Positions 47,376 through 61,974 of a DNA stretch of 64,000 nucleotides are shown piece after piece. Each line of letters starts with the position of its first letter. Position 1 is the first letter of the stretch. A program made the position numbers and the translations under genes. This DNA comes from Euleptes europaea (lineage: Eukaryota; Chordata; Lepidosauria; Squamata; Sphaerodactylidae): the NCBI RefSeq assembly GCF_029931775.1, contig NC_079332.1, positions 260,501 through 324,500 of the forward strand. The letters run 5' to 3'. The notes below the pieces were generated by a model. It did not search any database. It had not been told where the DNA came from and saw only the letters and a list, made by a program, of their open reading frames with translations.

Positions 47376-48547
47376 TTCTGATACGGTCTGATTCAGTATA
47401 AGGCAGCTTCCCGTGCGTTCCTGGTCCCTACTGCCAAACCACCAAGCCTGGCCCCTTCCTGCTTCCCCATGGATGAATCTCTCAGGGTTGGCCAGCCTTT
47501 CCGAGCCCCTTTCCTGGCGGGAGTCCCTGCCCGTTTGGCATCAGGCGAGGTGGGCCAGCCAAAAGAGATTCCCGGAGTTCTGCCAGCCCATTTGGAACCC
47601 CAGAAAGCCCCCCCTTCCCTTCCCTTCAGCTACCCTCCGCTTGGCACCCGGCCCTATTATTAGTCTTTTCTCCCCCTTTTTAATAAAGTGCTGCTGTTGC
47701 TATGGAAATGCTCATGTCGATAATATGAATAAAATCAGTCTTCATAATGTTTGGGAGAGCTGGTCCTGAGCTGTGGGGAGGGGAGGGTTTTTTTGGGGGG
47801 GGGCAGAGATCGCAACTGTGGGAGAAAGAGTGATTTTCTGTGTTGAATTGGTGACTTCTTCTCTGTTAGGCAGAGACCGGAGGGCTTGGAGAAAGGCCTG
47901 ACGGGGAGGCAAAGCTGCCAAGGATTTGCGAGGGTTGGGGTGCAGCTGGCAGCTGAGCCCAGCAATGCCGTGACCAGGCTGCTAATTGTGTCTTTGGTAG
48001 GAGCCCTAAACAGACCGTGCTTGCTTGGAGAACTGTAAAAAAAAACCACATCCTCCTTTAGATCCCTTTGTGAGCCAGGAGACTTCCAGGGCCACCCTCA
48101 AAGGGGCCTGGTGGTGGCCAAAGGGTGGGGAAAGGTCTTACAGGCAGGCTAAGGCTACAGACTGGCCCTGCTGTGTTGTAGGATAACCCCAGACGGAGAC
48201 GGAGCTCCCTGCCCCCTTCTGGAAGGCTCAGGGCTCTGAGCTCAACGGCCGTTCTTCTCTATCCCTGTCTGGGCTTCGGCACTCAAAGCCTCTCTGGTGG
48301 TTAGCGATGGATGTTGCAGTGTTGGAAACCTGGCCATGCATTGGGGCACCTGATGGTATGTCTCATGTTGCATGGGGCTCTGAGTTCTGGAGGAACTTGG
48401 GCCACCTATTGATCCATCCCATTTCCCCCCCCTGCTGTGTGCGTGATTCTCTTCTCCTCCAGGTTATCCTCTCAACAGCGTTGTGAGGCTGAGAGAGTGC
48501 GACTGGACCAAGGTCACCCAGCCAGTTTCATGGCCAAATGGGAATTG

Positions 48548-48764
48548 AACACATGATGCTGGCTTGTACTGAATCAGAGCCCTCTTGGTCCATCAAAGTC
48601 AGTATTGTCTACTCAGACTGGCAGTAGCTCTTCAGGGTCACAGGCAGAGTTCTCTCACATCACCTACTTGCCTAGTCCCTTTAACTGGAGATGCCGAGGA
48701 TTGAACCAGGGACCCTTCTGCATGCCAAGCAGAGGCTCTGCCACTGAGCCACGGCCCCTCCCCT
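48548..48764 (-). mobile_element. tRNA-derived SINE (main family)
   Basis: Minus-strand, full-length; plus ends GAGCCACGGCCCCTCCCC. Confidence 0.88.
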
Positions 48765-48859
48765 AGAATTAGAACCCTGCTCCCCAATTTCCTAGTCCCG
48801 GCACTCTGACCGTACTGGGCCGCTCCGGAAGAAGGCCGGTGGGTCCCAAGGTCCAGCTT

Positions 48860-49310
48860 TGCAGTCTCCCCTCCGTGATAATCCTGGGATAACTGTGATC
48901 TGTAAAATGACAGATAGAGAGAGATGAGTAATTGCGGACATGGGGATCTATTGCCTGTCAGCAAAGCCAAAGTAATCAAGGGATAATTATCCAGTCAACT
49001 AATACGTTAATTGGCCTCCAGTTCCCCATCATCTAGAATCCATACGTGGCTGGCTTTTGCTTTTCTCCTGCACACACCACCGAGAAGGCTTTTCGGAGGG
49101 ATGCATGCGTACTGCGCACGCCGATTAATGTGATTGCATTATAGGGAGACAGACACCCTCTGAGCAATCTCTTTTTCCTCTGCAGATTATTAATCCTGGC
49201 CTCTCTGTTTCCTAGAAAGGGATGGTAATTAGAGAATTAACTCCCTGATTTAATTACTGACCCAGAGAGCCTCCACAATCGATCTTTGCTGGAGAACAAA
49301 CTCTGTTGAT
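48860..49310. promoter_or_regulatory. Candidate conserved noncoding element rich in homeodomain sites
   Basis: Repeat-free AT-rich stretch inside GC-rich surroundings. It holds TAATCC (48879-48884 and 49191-49196), a perfect 12-bp palindrome GGATAATTATCC (48981-48992), and several TTAAT/ATTAA cores near 49010, 49125, 49190 and 49235-49255. There is no coding signal. The enhancer role, perhaps for PRKCB, is inference from composition only. Confidence 0.4.
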
Positions 49311-50442
49311 TTTTGAGTGGGCTCCCCTGTGCCGGGCCGCCTCCTCTCCCTGCCAGCCATGCAGGGCGGCCTCTCGCCTCTCCCTGCCTTCGCAAAACAG
49401 AAATGGGTCAGGCAGAAGATTTCCGAGCAGTTTTGGAGCGGGGTGGGTGGGGGAAAGCAACTAGAGATTTAATTATAAACAAGCTCCTGCGGTGAGGAAT
49501 CCACCAGGCGTTCTCTCCAGGGCTGGAGAGAGAGAATCTAAACAGGACAAGGAGACCGTTTGGACGGCAAGCAGAACTGGCTGAGGTGGCCAAGTTTCTT
49601 CCCGGCCTCTGCTCCTGTGTAGACCTTGGCAGGGGCTAGGGTTGGGGGGGGTGCCGATCTCCGCCACCGATTCAGGGGCCCCGGCCGGTCTCTTCCCTAG
49701 CCAGCTGGCCACCCTGCAAGGAGCTACAGGGCTCAGAGAAGCTAGGGTCATGCTTCGAACCCTGGAGCGGTGAGCCAGAAGAGGCCAGACTAAGATGCTC
49801 CTTTCGGACTGGTCTCCTGCATTGGGTTGGCGCATGGGAAACATTGAGGCCTGGACTGTCTCTCTTCCGATTGAGCTTTTAATTGTCTAATGGCAGAAGC
49901 GGGGTGGGTGGGGGTGGGAAATCGTCTTTACAGCAGCCAGAACATAAGATTGCAACGTTTACCATCAGAAATGAAATGTTTTTAAACTTGGGTTTTTTTA
50001 AATACCAAATGCCTTTTCTTGCAAAGTGAGATTAAATGTTAGAAATGACATTTGGAGAGGGAAATTAATTTGGGGGGCTGACATTTTGAGTTGAGGCAAA
50101 ATTTGTGCTTTGAAATGTCAGTTTCTCGATTCCCTCTTTTTCCTATCAGGCACAGCAGCCTGGCCCGGTTGGACCAGAGGCTCAAAGTGTGTGTGTGTGT
50201 GGGGGGGGGGGAGGTGGGGACATCCAGCTCTTCACCTCAGCTCTCCGTCTGTGGAATGGGAGCACATGGCCCCTGCATCCCTCGCGCTGTGTTCTGCCCG
50301 TCATCCTGTGCCTCTCGAGCCCTTGCAGCTTCAGTCGCCAACGGCGGCTGTGGAACTTCCTGGCGGTTTGGGGGGTGGGGGGCCCTGGGGAGGGTGGGTT
50401 TGCAGAGGGGACAGAGCTCCGCAGCAGAAGCCAGTTCCTGCA

Positions 50443-50523
50443 GGGGAACCGATCCCTGTTGTGTGGCGGTCAGTTGTAATGGGGGCAGATTTCCAGGTCC
50501 CCCCTGGAGGTGGGCAGCCCTCC
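50443..50523. mobile_element. Short inverted-repeat DNA transposon, end fragment
   Basis: GGCGGTCAGTTGTAATGGGG, CAGATTTCCAGG, CTGGAGGTGGGCAGCCCT; one end only of the 5334-5526 family. Confidence 0.55.
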
Positions 50524-50839
50524 CTTGCCCCCTCGTTTCCCCGGCTGCTGGCAATCAAGGGCCCGCCAGTCTCGACCTGTGTCTCCACTGCAGGGGGGTC
50601 TCGGCAGCTTCCCCCCTCCCTTTTCCTGGGGGCTCATTTGGCCTCTGGCCGCTTTGGGCGTGTTGACCGGCTTTTCCCGGCCGGAGGGATCAAGACGTCT
50701 CCGAGCTGACGTGGGCAGAATGGGGGCCTCTGCCTCCCTCCCTTGGCATCCAGGCAGGCCGTGAGGGGCGATGGCCCTCTGCCCCCCCCCAAGACACCCA
50801 CTGGGCCCAGCTAGTTTCCAAGGCCCTCCCCACTGGTCA

Positions 50840-51440
50840 GGCGGCAGGCCCCAATGGGGTCTCTCCCCACAAGCGCCGCCTCGGGGGGGGGGGGCGCCCC
50901 GGGTGGGAGAGCGGCTCTGCCCTGCAAGGCGCACCACCTCGCTGTGGCGGGAGCGGGCAGCCCTGGGTGGCTGTGGGGCTTTTGGGGGTGGGTGTCGTCC
51001 CCTCCCCTCCCCTCCCCTCCCTCCAAGGAGCTGCAAGCAGGGCTCTCTTCCCCCTGCGGCCTCCGTTGTGTCGTGAGGCTGTGCGGGGGTCGGCTCCCTC
51101 CTCCCCCCCCGACCCCCGCACGCACGGACGCCCGCCTGCCCGCCCCCAGCCCTGCCTGCTGCAGGAGGGCGGGGCGGGGGCTCGTGGAGGACCCCGGCCC
51201 TCCCCCGGGCGCGCAGCCCCCATTGGCCGAGCCGGTCAGCAGGTTGCGGCCCCGCCGCTTGGCCCCCGGACCTCTCCTGGGGCCGGAGGGCGCGCGCCTG
51301 CACCACGCCGCGCTGCAAACGGCCCGCCTCGGGACCCGCCGGCGCTGGGCTGAGGCGGCCAACAGGAGGCAGGCGGGCAGGCAGGCTGGGCGGCTCGGCG
51401 CTGGGGGACGAACCCCGGGGGGCTTGGGGAGGGGGCAAGG
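50840..51440. promoter_or_regulatory. CpG-dense block about 3.2 kb upstream of PRKCB ATG
   Basis: Very GC-rich with many CpGs, densest at about 51190-51360 (GGCGCGCAGC, GGGCGCGCGCCTGC), and a reversed CCAAT (ATTGG) near 51222. It looks like an independent CpG island. It could be an upstream promoter of PRKCB or of an unannotated noncoding RNA. No start site or exon can be assigned. Confidence 0.45.
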
Positions 51441-51444
51441 GGGG

Positions 51445-51740
51445 GGTCAGAGCGGGGGAGTCTGCTCTGGAGAACCCAGTTCGAGCCCCCCCCACACGAG
51501 CGCGCGGCAGGCAGGAGGCTCCTCTGGGGCACCGGGTTCCTCTCCCCCGCTCCTCCCCACGAGGCCAGCTGGGTGACCTCGGGCTAGGCACCGCTCTCTT
51601 AGAGCTCTCTCAGCCCCGCCGACCTCGCAGGGTGTCTGTGGTGGGGAAGAGAAGGCGATGGCACACGGGTTTGAGTCTCCCTTCAGTGGAGGAGAAAGCC
51701 GGCATCGGAAAGCCCACTCCTCTAATTCTGTCCCGAGATT
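51445..51740 (+). mobile_element. tRNA-derived SINE, second family
   Basis: GGGGAGTCTGCTCTGGAGAAC, CAGTTCGAGCCCC B-box, AGCTGGGTGACCTCGGGCTAG, TTGAGTCTCCCTTCAGTGG, AAAGCCGGCATCGGAAAGCC. Confidence 0.75.
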
Positions 51741-52129
51741 TCCTGAGGAGAGGCCCTTTCTGGGATCCTCTGGGGACGACTGGGAGCCCCCCCCCCTCAA
51801 TCCCGCGCGCGCGCGTGTGTTTGTGTACCCGAAAGGCCTCGGAGCCGAGTCCCAGGCCCTCCACCGAGGAGCTGCTTGGTCGGGAAGAAAGAGGCCAAGA
51901 GTGGGCTGGGGGAGAGGCCAGGGGAAGGGCTCTGCTGGGGGGCAGAACGCAGCCCCCGGAAGCTTGGCCTGGCCGGGCAGAATCCGCCCCAGCACCTGGC
52001 TGCACCTCAGACAAGAGGCGGGGAAAGACCGCGGCGGCGGGGAGTGGGGGTGTGTGTGTGTGTGTGCACGTCAACATTTGACAGCCTCTCCGAGGGAGGA
52101 TCTTGGGGACGGGGCTTTTCCCCTTGGGA

Positions 52130-52330
52130 GAAACACATGAAGCTGCCATGTACTGGACCAGGCCGCTCAAGGTCAGCATTGTCTACTCAGGCCGGCAGCG
52201 GCTCTCCAGGGTCTCGGGCACAGAGGCCCTTGGCATCACCTACTTGCCCGGTCCCTTTAACTGCCAGGGGTGGCACCTGGGACCCTCCTCATGCCAAGCA
52301 GAGGTTCTGCATCTGAGCCCCTGCCCCAGC
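52130..52330 (-). mobile_element. tRNA-derived SINE (main family), diverged
   Basis: CACATGAAGCTGCCATGTAC to CATGCCAAGCAGAGGTTCTG; the B-box half carries changes. Confidence 0.8.
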
Positions 52331-53034
52331 CCAACCTTGCCGCAGAACTCGGGGGTCCTTGGGGGACCACCCCTTCCCCATTCCGACACCCGCTCGAATA
52401 TGGCAGGGAAACCAATCAGGGCAGCTTGACAGATTGCCTGTTTGCTCATCCGGGCCTTAGTCAACACGCTCATGAGTCTCCGATGAGCGCACAGATTCTG
52501 CTGCAAAGGAACCGTCTTCATGGTGACATGGGGCAGAGTGCCGGTTTTGTCTGGGAAGATGTGGGGGGCCTCACTCACACATGCCAGTCATGGCCAGAGA
52601 GTGGTAATTGCCTTCGCTGGCAAGATGCTTCACTCACGACGCTTGTTTCCAGATGCTTCCCCCCTCCCCCCCCATAGAAACAATACCGGCCACATACCCA
52701 TTAGGCGATCAATCAACTCCTTCTGCGTATAATATCTATAGCTCCCTTTTAATTTGCAAAGCGAGTGTGTGTTTTCCCCATTTATTTTTAAAATGGGTAT
52801 TTAAACTCAGTCCTCTCTGGTGGGTAATAAAACACACTGTAACACAGTTCCCCAAGACATGAGTTTAGTCTGACACGCTGGCTGGGGTTAGGGTCATAAG
52901 GACCATATCGCTCCGGTATTGTTCCCTCTCCGACACTGGCGCCCTATTTGCTTTGGGAGCCTGTTCCATTTGCCCCACCTTCCTCCCCAGTAGGGACTCA
53001 AACCAGCTGACATCCTTCTCCCCTCCTCCATTTG

Positions 53035-53170
53035 ATCCTCACAACAGCCCTGCGAGGGAGGGCAGGGGGAAAATGTGTGACTGGCCCAAGGTCACCCAGC
53101 GAGTTCCCATGCCAAAGTGGGGATTTGGAGCTGCGCCTCCCAGATTCTAGGCCAACCACTATACTGCACA
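53035..53170 (-). mobile_element. tRNA-derived SINE, third family
   Basis: CCTCACAACAGCCCTGCGAGG, GACTGGCCCAAGGTCACCC and ACCACTATACTGCAC. Confidence 0.65.
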
Positions 53171-53189
53171 AGTTGGTGGTGCTGTAGTT

Positions 53190-53575
53190 GATGTGTAAAG
53201 CCCTTATACGGCTTGGGACCAGCATGGCATGTGGACCTCCTGCCCCTGTATGAACCTACCCAACTACTACAGTCATCTTTGGAGGCCCGCTTTGGGTGCC
53301 TCCCCCATCTGGGAGGGCCTTTTCGGTCTTGGCAGCAAAATGATGTAATTCCTTCCCCAGGGAGATTCATCTGCCACCCCCCACCCACCCACCCCTTACC
53401 TCCCATCATTCTACCAGCCGCTGAACACTTCGCTGCTTTTGTTTGGCTCATTGTTGGGTTTTTCCTAACTGTGTGTGAATTTTGGAAGCTTGCGTTAATG
53501 TTGTGATTGTGTGCCACCTTGGGGACCCTAAGCTGGGTGGAAAAGCATCATTAAAATGTTTCCATTAAAAAAGTA
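53190..53575 (+). mobile_element. Degraded LINE 3' region (class uncertain)
   Basis: Reads like an eroded LINE tail: AAGCCCTTATACGGCTTGGG at the start, GGGAGGGCCTTTTCGGTC within, ACCTTGGGGACCCTAAGCTG and ATTAAAATGTTTCC at the end. No intact frame. Confidence 0.45.
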
Positions 53576-54107
53576 AATGTCTTGCAAGATGTTGAAAACA
53601 GGGGGGTGGAATTCTAGACTCCGCAGAGTGCCGTATTCCAGAGGAAGGGGGGGGGAAGAGAGCCCCAAACCCCACCGGCCAAGAGGCTAGGTGGAGAAAC
53701 CCACCCTGTGGTGTCTGACACTGAACTGGCCGGGGGGTGGGGTGGGAAGGTCCCGTCTCTGGGAGGCAGGGCCCGTTTGGGTGGCACAAAGGAGGTTCAC
53801 GAGGGCCCATGCCCAGCCCTTCCACACAGTCTTGCGAAGGGCAGCCCCCACTTAGGTCCACTGTACAGGGTGGGGGGCAGAGAGGGCCGGTGCCAGAGAG
53901 CCAGCTGGTCATGCCAGGCCTGGAGGGAGGCTGTCGCTCTGCCTCCTGCAGCCCTGGCCATCGCAAGCACGAAACGCGCAGGCGACCCCAGTCCTGCACA
54001 AACCTCCTGAGCTGTGCTGAGGGTCAGAAGCAGGATTTTTTTGTGGGGGGGGAAAGATAAGATTGTTGCGCAGGCTCCGCTCAGCCCAGCTCTCTGGAGG
54101 CTAGGCT

Positions 54108-54245
54108 TGCCAACCTCCAGGGGGTGGCTGGCGATCTCCCGCTGTTAGGACGGCTCACCAGCCCATCGAGATCATTTCCCCTGGAGCAAAGGGCCGCTTG
54201 GGCCATTGGGGCCTCGAGGTCCCCTCTCCGCCCCCAACTCTCCCG
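54108..54245. mobile_element. Short inverted-repeat DNA transposon relative, truncated
   Basis: GGCTTGCCAACCTCCAGGGG, GGCGATCTCCCGCTGTTAGG, TTCCCCTGGAGCAAAGGGCC. The second terminal repeat is missing or eroded. It lies at the edge of the PRKCB CpG island. Confidence 0.6.
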
Positions 54246-54277
54246 GTCTTTCTCCCCCCTCCCTTAATGGAGGCTGA

Positions 54278-56350
<2,073 letters not shown>

Positions 56351-58712
56351 GTGAGTGGCGGCCTGTGCGTCTGTGGGGCGTCTGTCTGTCTGTGTCCCTG
56401 AAGGGGCTGGGTTTGGGGGCCCGGACTCACAAGCAGCTTAGCTCCAGGACCTCTTTTCTCACGCTCAGCCCTGGAGGACACAAAGGAGAAACAGGCAGCC
56501 TCACCTCCCTCCCCGTCTAGGATTATTCACTCTGATCTGGGCATGACCTTTGGGACGAAGCCATGACCCCCTCTCCAGTTGTTGCCACTGCCTACCCCTG
56601 TATCTCTCATTTGGGGGGGGGGGCTTGTCCGAGTCTACCCATTACCCCCCTTGTCTTCTGGCGGTCTTCTTGCTGAGGCAGAGGCCCTCCCTGCGGGTGC
56701 TGCCTCTTGAACGACTGGCACCCGCGCCCAGATGCACCTCTGGACCCGCTGTCTTTTGCCAGCAGAAGGCCCCCTGGCCCGGGCATCTGTTTGGCTTGTG
56801 TTTGTTTGATTGGGGAGGGCTCAGCTCCTGTGGGCGAGGGGCCTGCGATCAGGAGATAGGCCTCGCTGCCCGCAGTGTGTTTACTCCCGCTCAGCGTGCA
56901 CACGAGCTGCTGGGAGGAACCAGAAAAGTTCCTCCCCGCCCCCCAGTCTCTCGCTTCCTCCCCCCCCCCCCCAACGTAGTTAGAGAGCTCTCTGGCTGAC
57001 TGATAGCAAAGCCAGCCAGGATGTGTGGGTGGGCGGCCGGGCTGAAGGGGGGAAGTGAGCCACGGTGGCCTGCGATAACCCAGCCCCAGTGCCGACCTCC
57101 CTTGTTCTCCCCATGGGTCTGGTTGGGGCAGGAGAAGGGGCTGCTTCTTCAATGTTTTGGTGGCCATTTTGTGAAAGGGAGCAAGGTGATTCACCTTTTC
57201 CTGGGTGAGGACCAAGTCCAACCTGAAGGCGAGTCATGCCGTCAAGAGAGTGCAAAGGGTGGAAGTTTTTTGGGGTTGTCCTCTTTCAAAAGGGAAGCAA
57301 ATGCTGCTTGGGTCGGTGGTGCTTTTCTGTGGGATTCTCCGGCAGCCTCTGGGGCAAAATGGGAAAATGTGCTTCTGTTGGATTCTCAGACTTACACAAC
57401 ACAGAGTACTGATCTTTGGAGACTTCTGCCAGTGGTAGAAGCTGCCGGTGCCGCCGCTTTCGGCTTTCTGGTGTCACAAGGATCTTTGTCTCGATCACAG
57501 CCCCGTAGATACGCGGATTCGAGTTGGGGAGAGAGAGAGAAAACCCTCCCCTCGAGTTTCGCCAGCACAAATATCATATCTGAAAAGCGGATTCTAATCT
57601 ATGTTAAGAACTGCCAATACAGAGTCACAGTGGGGTTGGATTAGCATGATCTGCTCTATTTAGGGACCCTCCCCAGTATTCATCCATTAAATTGGGAGGG
57701 GGGTGCTAGAAGAACAGATTGGAATAGGCCAAAAATGGCAGATGGGTGGGCTTGGAGCCTGGTATGTTGTTGCTGATGGCTTCGGATGGCATCGATTTGA
57801 CAGAGATGGTCCTCAATGTAGTTTGTGCTGCTCGCAGCCCATTTCCCCCTCTTCGGAAGCCTCCCTTTAGCTCTGAGTTCGAGGGGAATCAGGGTGCCTG
57901 ATTTGCAGCGTTGGCTGCCTTTTCCCCATCTCTCCCCCCCCACTCCGCTCCAAGGGCTTCTGGGGATTTAACAGCGCTTTTAAGTCGGTGGCCTAACGGG
58001 TCTTGTTGCCGGAGTGAAACGAATGTTGATCAAAGCACTTCATGGAGGTGTATTGTGCATCCAAAACTGAATTTGATTAGGACTCTGTGGCTAAAGACCT
58101 GGGCAGATCAGTTATTCTCACTCCCCTCTTTCCTCTTCGTGCTCTCCTGCAAAGGTTTATTGAATTTCTGCAGGGTAATGCTTAAAAACAAGAGGATTCC
58201 CATCATTTCAGTGGGAAACCCCCCACCATTTTCTTTCTTTCTCAGAATCCTGTGACTCGTTCTGCGGTTTGAGATGTCTCACCTTTCCGAAGGGAATGCC
58301 GTTTCTCTGTTGACGTTGGGTAGGCTGCAGTGTTGGGATTTCCTTTTCTGGCCCTCCCCCACGTGCTGGGTTTCGTGTGGATTTGATCCGTCCTGGCGTG
58401 GGGGGTGCCAGGCCGGGCTGTCGATGGGTTTGAAGAGGCCGAGCTATGCAATGCTCCCTCCCCAAACTGATTGTTTGAGAAACCAGGAGAGTGCTGGCAT
58501 CTCCTACCAGGGGCAAGATGTGGCCAAACACAACACGCCTCTTGAAATCCAGGTCTGGGGGGCAGGGAGCGGGTTAAGAGCAACAGTGGTGGTGGGGGAT
58601 GGATCCTCCCAGGTGCCCCATTCCTGGTATCGAGGCCCTGCTGGGAGAAAAGGGTCCAGGAGGGAGGCTCGAGCGTGGCCCACTTTGTACTCTGTGAGAA
58701 GTGGCCTGTCAT

Positions 58713-59000
58713 GAGGTGTCATAGAACCATGGGGACCACCAGGGTCATCTAGTCCAACCCCCTGCACAATGCAGGAAATTCACAAATACTTCCCCTTCCA
58801 CACCCCCAGTGACCCCTACTCCATGCCCAGAAGATGACCAAGGTGCCCTCCCTCTCATCATCTGCCTATGGTCATGGCATTGCTGACAGATGGCCATCTA
58901 GCCTCTGCTTAAAAGCCTCCAGGGAAGGAGAGCTCACCACCTCCCGAGGAAGCCTCTCCCACTGAGGAACCACTCTGACTGTTTGGCAATTCTGAAGAGC
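58713..59000 (-). mobile_element. CR1 LINE 3' region (PRKCB intron 2)
   Basis: CATCTAGTCCAACCCCCTGC, GACAGATGGCCATCTAGCC, CACCTCCCGAGGAAGCCTC. Confidence 0.85.
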
Positions 59001-59218
59001 CGTCAGGTGAGCTTCTGGACTGAAGCTGCCCTGCTTTTTAACGAGTGAAGCCTTGCCCCCCCCCCCCGCCCGATGTCAATGACAGGCCTCAAGGACCTGA
59101 ACTGGTGTGTTCACGTGTGCCTGTGTGTTGGGTGTAACAGCAGGTGTGTGCTCTAGAGCTTGGAAAGTACTTGACTTACAACAGCCCTGCAAGGCAGGCC
59201 AGGAAAAGATGGGGGGGC

Positions 59219-59244
59219 TGAGAGAGAGAGAGAGAGAGAGAGAG
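59219..59244 (+). repeat. GA microsatellite
   Basis: About 12 perfect AG units in PRKCB intron 2. Confidence 0.9.
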
Positions 59245-60274
59245 GCCGTGCCGACCAGGCATCCAACCCTGATTCATCGTTGGGTCTCTTGATCCTGGCA
59301 AGCTCACCATCCTGGGAGACTGGCAGAGGAATGTGTGCACGGGTGGTGCGGGATGTTGTCTGAACACTCTCTGGGAGGAAAAATCCACGCTGGCCGGGTC
59401 AGATCTGCAAATCACTCCTGGATTCTGCAGTGCAAGCAGCGGGGGGGGGGGCGGGGCTGGAGGGGGGAAGTGCTGGACAGCTCCGGAGCTCTTGGCAGCC
59501 CTTTTGACGACTGAGCGCCCGCGCCTCCCGCCCTGGCCTGCCTCTATTCCTCCTTCCTGGCTTCTTCTCCGCCATAAATCCAGCAGTCAAAAATATGTAT
59601 TTCTGTGTTGCGTCTCCAGAGACCTGCTGAATGAAGGTGGCACACACCGTGCAAACAATACAGTGGAGTCACCAAAACAACAATGAGAGATGGGTCGATA
59701 GTAAAAAAAAAATAAGACCACGAAAACAGGACGGGGTCATAAAAACACCATAAAAATGACATTCGGCTACTGAAAAGTATTTCCAGAAAGCAGGCAAAAA
59801 GCGGACCCGTGTTGCTGGCGGCGGAAGGTGCCGTCAAGTCTCAGACAGGCGGGCCTTTCGATCAGAGGGTGAGACGTTTCCACTTCTGCCGAGGCCTCAT
59901 TCTCAGTTACCTGCCTCGTAGTTGGAGGAAACATGATTACTGCCACTAATGAGGTTGTGGTTTTATGTTTGCAAAGAGAGCAAAAAAATGGTTTGGTGGG
60001 AGTAATGCCGTGGTGGAGAGGTTTGGAGCAGGGCGCCAGGAGGGCAGCGTGGTGAGCACCTTGGGACCAGCGGCCTGGAAATGCGCTGGGGCCCTGGCAC
60101 AGAGGAGCCAGTTCAGTTGAAATGTCCCACAGCTGCGCCCTACGCATGTTTACTCAGAAGCGAGTCCCACTGGGTGTAGTTTGCTTTGGTTCTAGGTAAG
60201 CTTGCAAGGAATTTGCAGCCCAAGAGGCGTAACTCCAAAGACATTGGACACTTTGAGTTGTGTCAGGTTGACTT

Positions 60275-60716
60275 TAAGATATGATGACCATCTTCAAGTA
60301 CTTGAGGGCCTGTCCTATGGAGGAGGGCGCCGTTTTCTGTTGCCCCAGAAGGTCGGACCAGAACCAACGGGTTGAAATTAAATCAAAAGAGTTTCCGTCT
60401 AGACATTAGGAAGAATTTTCCAACAGTTAGAGCGGTCCCTCAGTGGAAGAGGCTTCCTCGGGAGGTGGTGAGCTCTCCTGCCCTGGAGGTTTTGAAGCAG
60501 AGGCTACATGGCCATCTGTCAGCAATGCTGATTCTATGAACTTGGGCAGTTCATGGGAGGGAGGGCACCTTGGCCATCTTCTGGGCATGGAGTAGGAGTC
60601 ACTGGGTGTGTGTGTGTGGGGGGGAGGTAGTTGTGAATTTCCTGCATTGTGCAGGGGGTTGGACTAGATGACCCTGGTGGTCCCTTCCAACTCTATGATT
60701 CTATGAATCTATGACT
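60275..60716 (+). mobile_element. CR1 LINE 3' region (PRKCB intron 2)
   Basis: Longest CR1 piece: GATGACCATCTTCAAGTAC, GTTTCCGTCTAGACATTAGG, CCTCGGGAGGTGGTGAG, GGGTTGGACTAGATGACC and the terminal TATGATTCTATG. Confidence 0.88.
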
Positions 60717-61974
60717 TCCCTACATATCCTAAGACTTCTGTGCTGGAGCACCTCTGGCGATGGGGCTTCCTCCCGTTTCATCGGCAATTGGGGACTTGCC
60801 TCCGGGTGTTTCAGATCTTAACTGATACTCTAGCCCTGGCTACACCAGGCGTCTTTCGTTTGCCCTTCCTTTTCAGCCTCCTGTCCTCTCGTTTTCTTCC
60901 CTTCTGGGCCCTCTTCCAAGTCTTCACTTTCTCTTTCTGTTCAGAAAGCTACCGAGGCTTGCTTTAATTCTGGCCAGGTCAAACTGACTCTTCTCTTCCC
61001 TCACGGATATCTGGGCTGCTTGCAAACCGTGTCTTTCTCTGCCAGCTTCAACCCTGAGTGTTGGTGAACATCCCATGACCTCACAACCCCCCCCTTTTCC
61101 AGCCAACCACTGAACTGTTGCTTCCCTAGAGAGCCCCATTCTTCTCTCTACGGCCAAAATGGTTCTTTCCCGGCCAGAGTCAATATGCTTATTTATGGGT
61201 AGCTCGCTTTTCTGAAAAAATGCAGATTTTTTTATCGTAAGAGCGGAGAGGGGATGGGGGCCTGTTGTCTCTGTGGGTTGCTAATGCGCGGCGCCTTCTC
61301 TCACTTACCGGGTTCAGCCTCAAATACGTTCCAAAGCTTTTAAATCCTCACTCTGGAGCCATTAAGACGGCCGTTTCCCAAATGCGTGCTTGCCTTGAGG
61401 TTTAGCGGGGGCTTTCGGAGGCCCTTGCAGATGGCCTGCGAGTCCCACTTTGAGGAAAGAGGCCCAGTTAAAAGGTTATGCTGGGGCGGTGGGAACACAG
61501 CACGCCGTCTTTGGGGCACAGAGGTGCTTTTGTTGTGGAGCTCTGTATGCGCACCGTCCTGGGGAGGGGGGCGGTGGGTGGAGGGCAGCTAGAAGCACTG
61601 GTTTGCACAGAGGCCCGGCTTCTTTGGGATCCGCACAGTTACTCTGGAAGCTGGTTGGAGACCGGCAGACCCCCCCCCCCGCGAAGTCCTGCCCGGTTAA
61701 TTGAGTGTCGGTGCAAACGAATGAAGAGCGGTTATGTGTCAGGGCCTCTGCCTCATTTGTGGGTCTGCATGTTCAGGGAGAAATCTGCCACTCCTCCTAG
61801 GGCATCAGGGGCAGATTAAAAAAAGACTTTCTCTCCCCCTGCCCACAACAGGGGTGTGATTGGGAGAGGCGTGCGGCACCCCCAGGGATCCTAGCAAACC
61901 CCCCATCCTGGCAACTGACCAGAGCTACTCACAAGACCTGCGGGTCCAGGGTCAGGTGTGCTTCTCAGTGAAGG

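Larger units (their letters stand above)
43231..54100. other. AQP8-PRKCB intergenic region
   Basis: About 11 kb with no supported gene. It holds SINE and CR1 copies, CA/TG microsatellites (about 44082-44103, 46183-46199, 50188-50203 and 52047-52063), a homeodomain-motif-rich unique stretch (48860-49310) and a CpG-dense block (50840-51440). Long open frames in the GC-rich block have no recognisable protein content. Confidence 0.7.

Noticed and set aside
50470-51591. 373-codon open frame on the minus strand
   Set aside because: It overlaps a CpG-dense block and part of two repeats. The Pro/Arg/Gly-rich translation resembles nothing known.
53190-53575. Possible host exon
   Set aside because: It reads like the 3' end of a LINE, with no intact frame and no splice structure.
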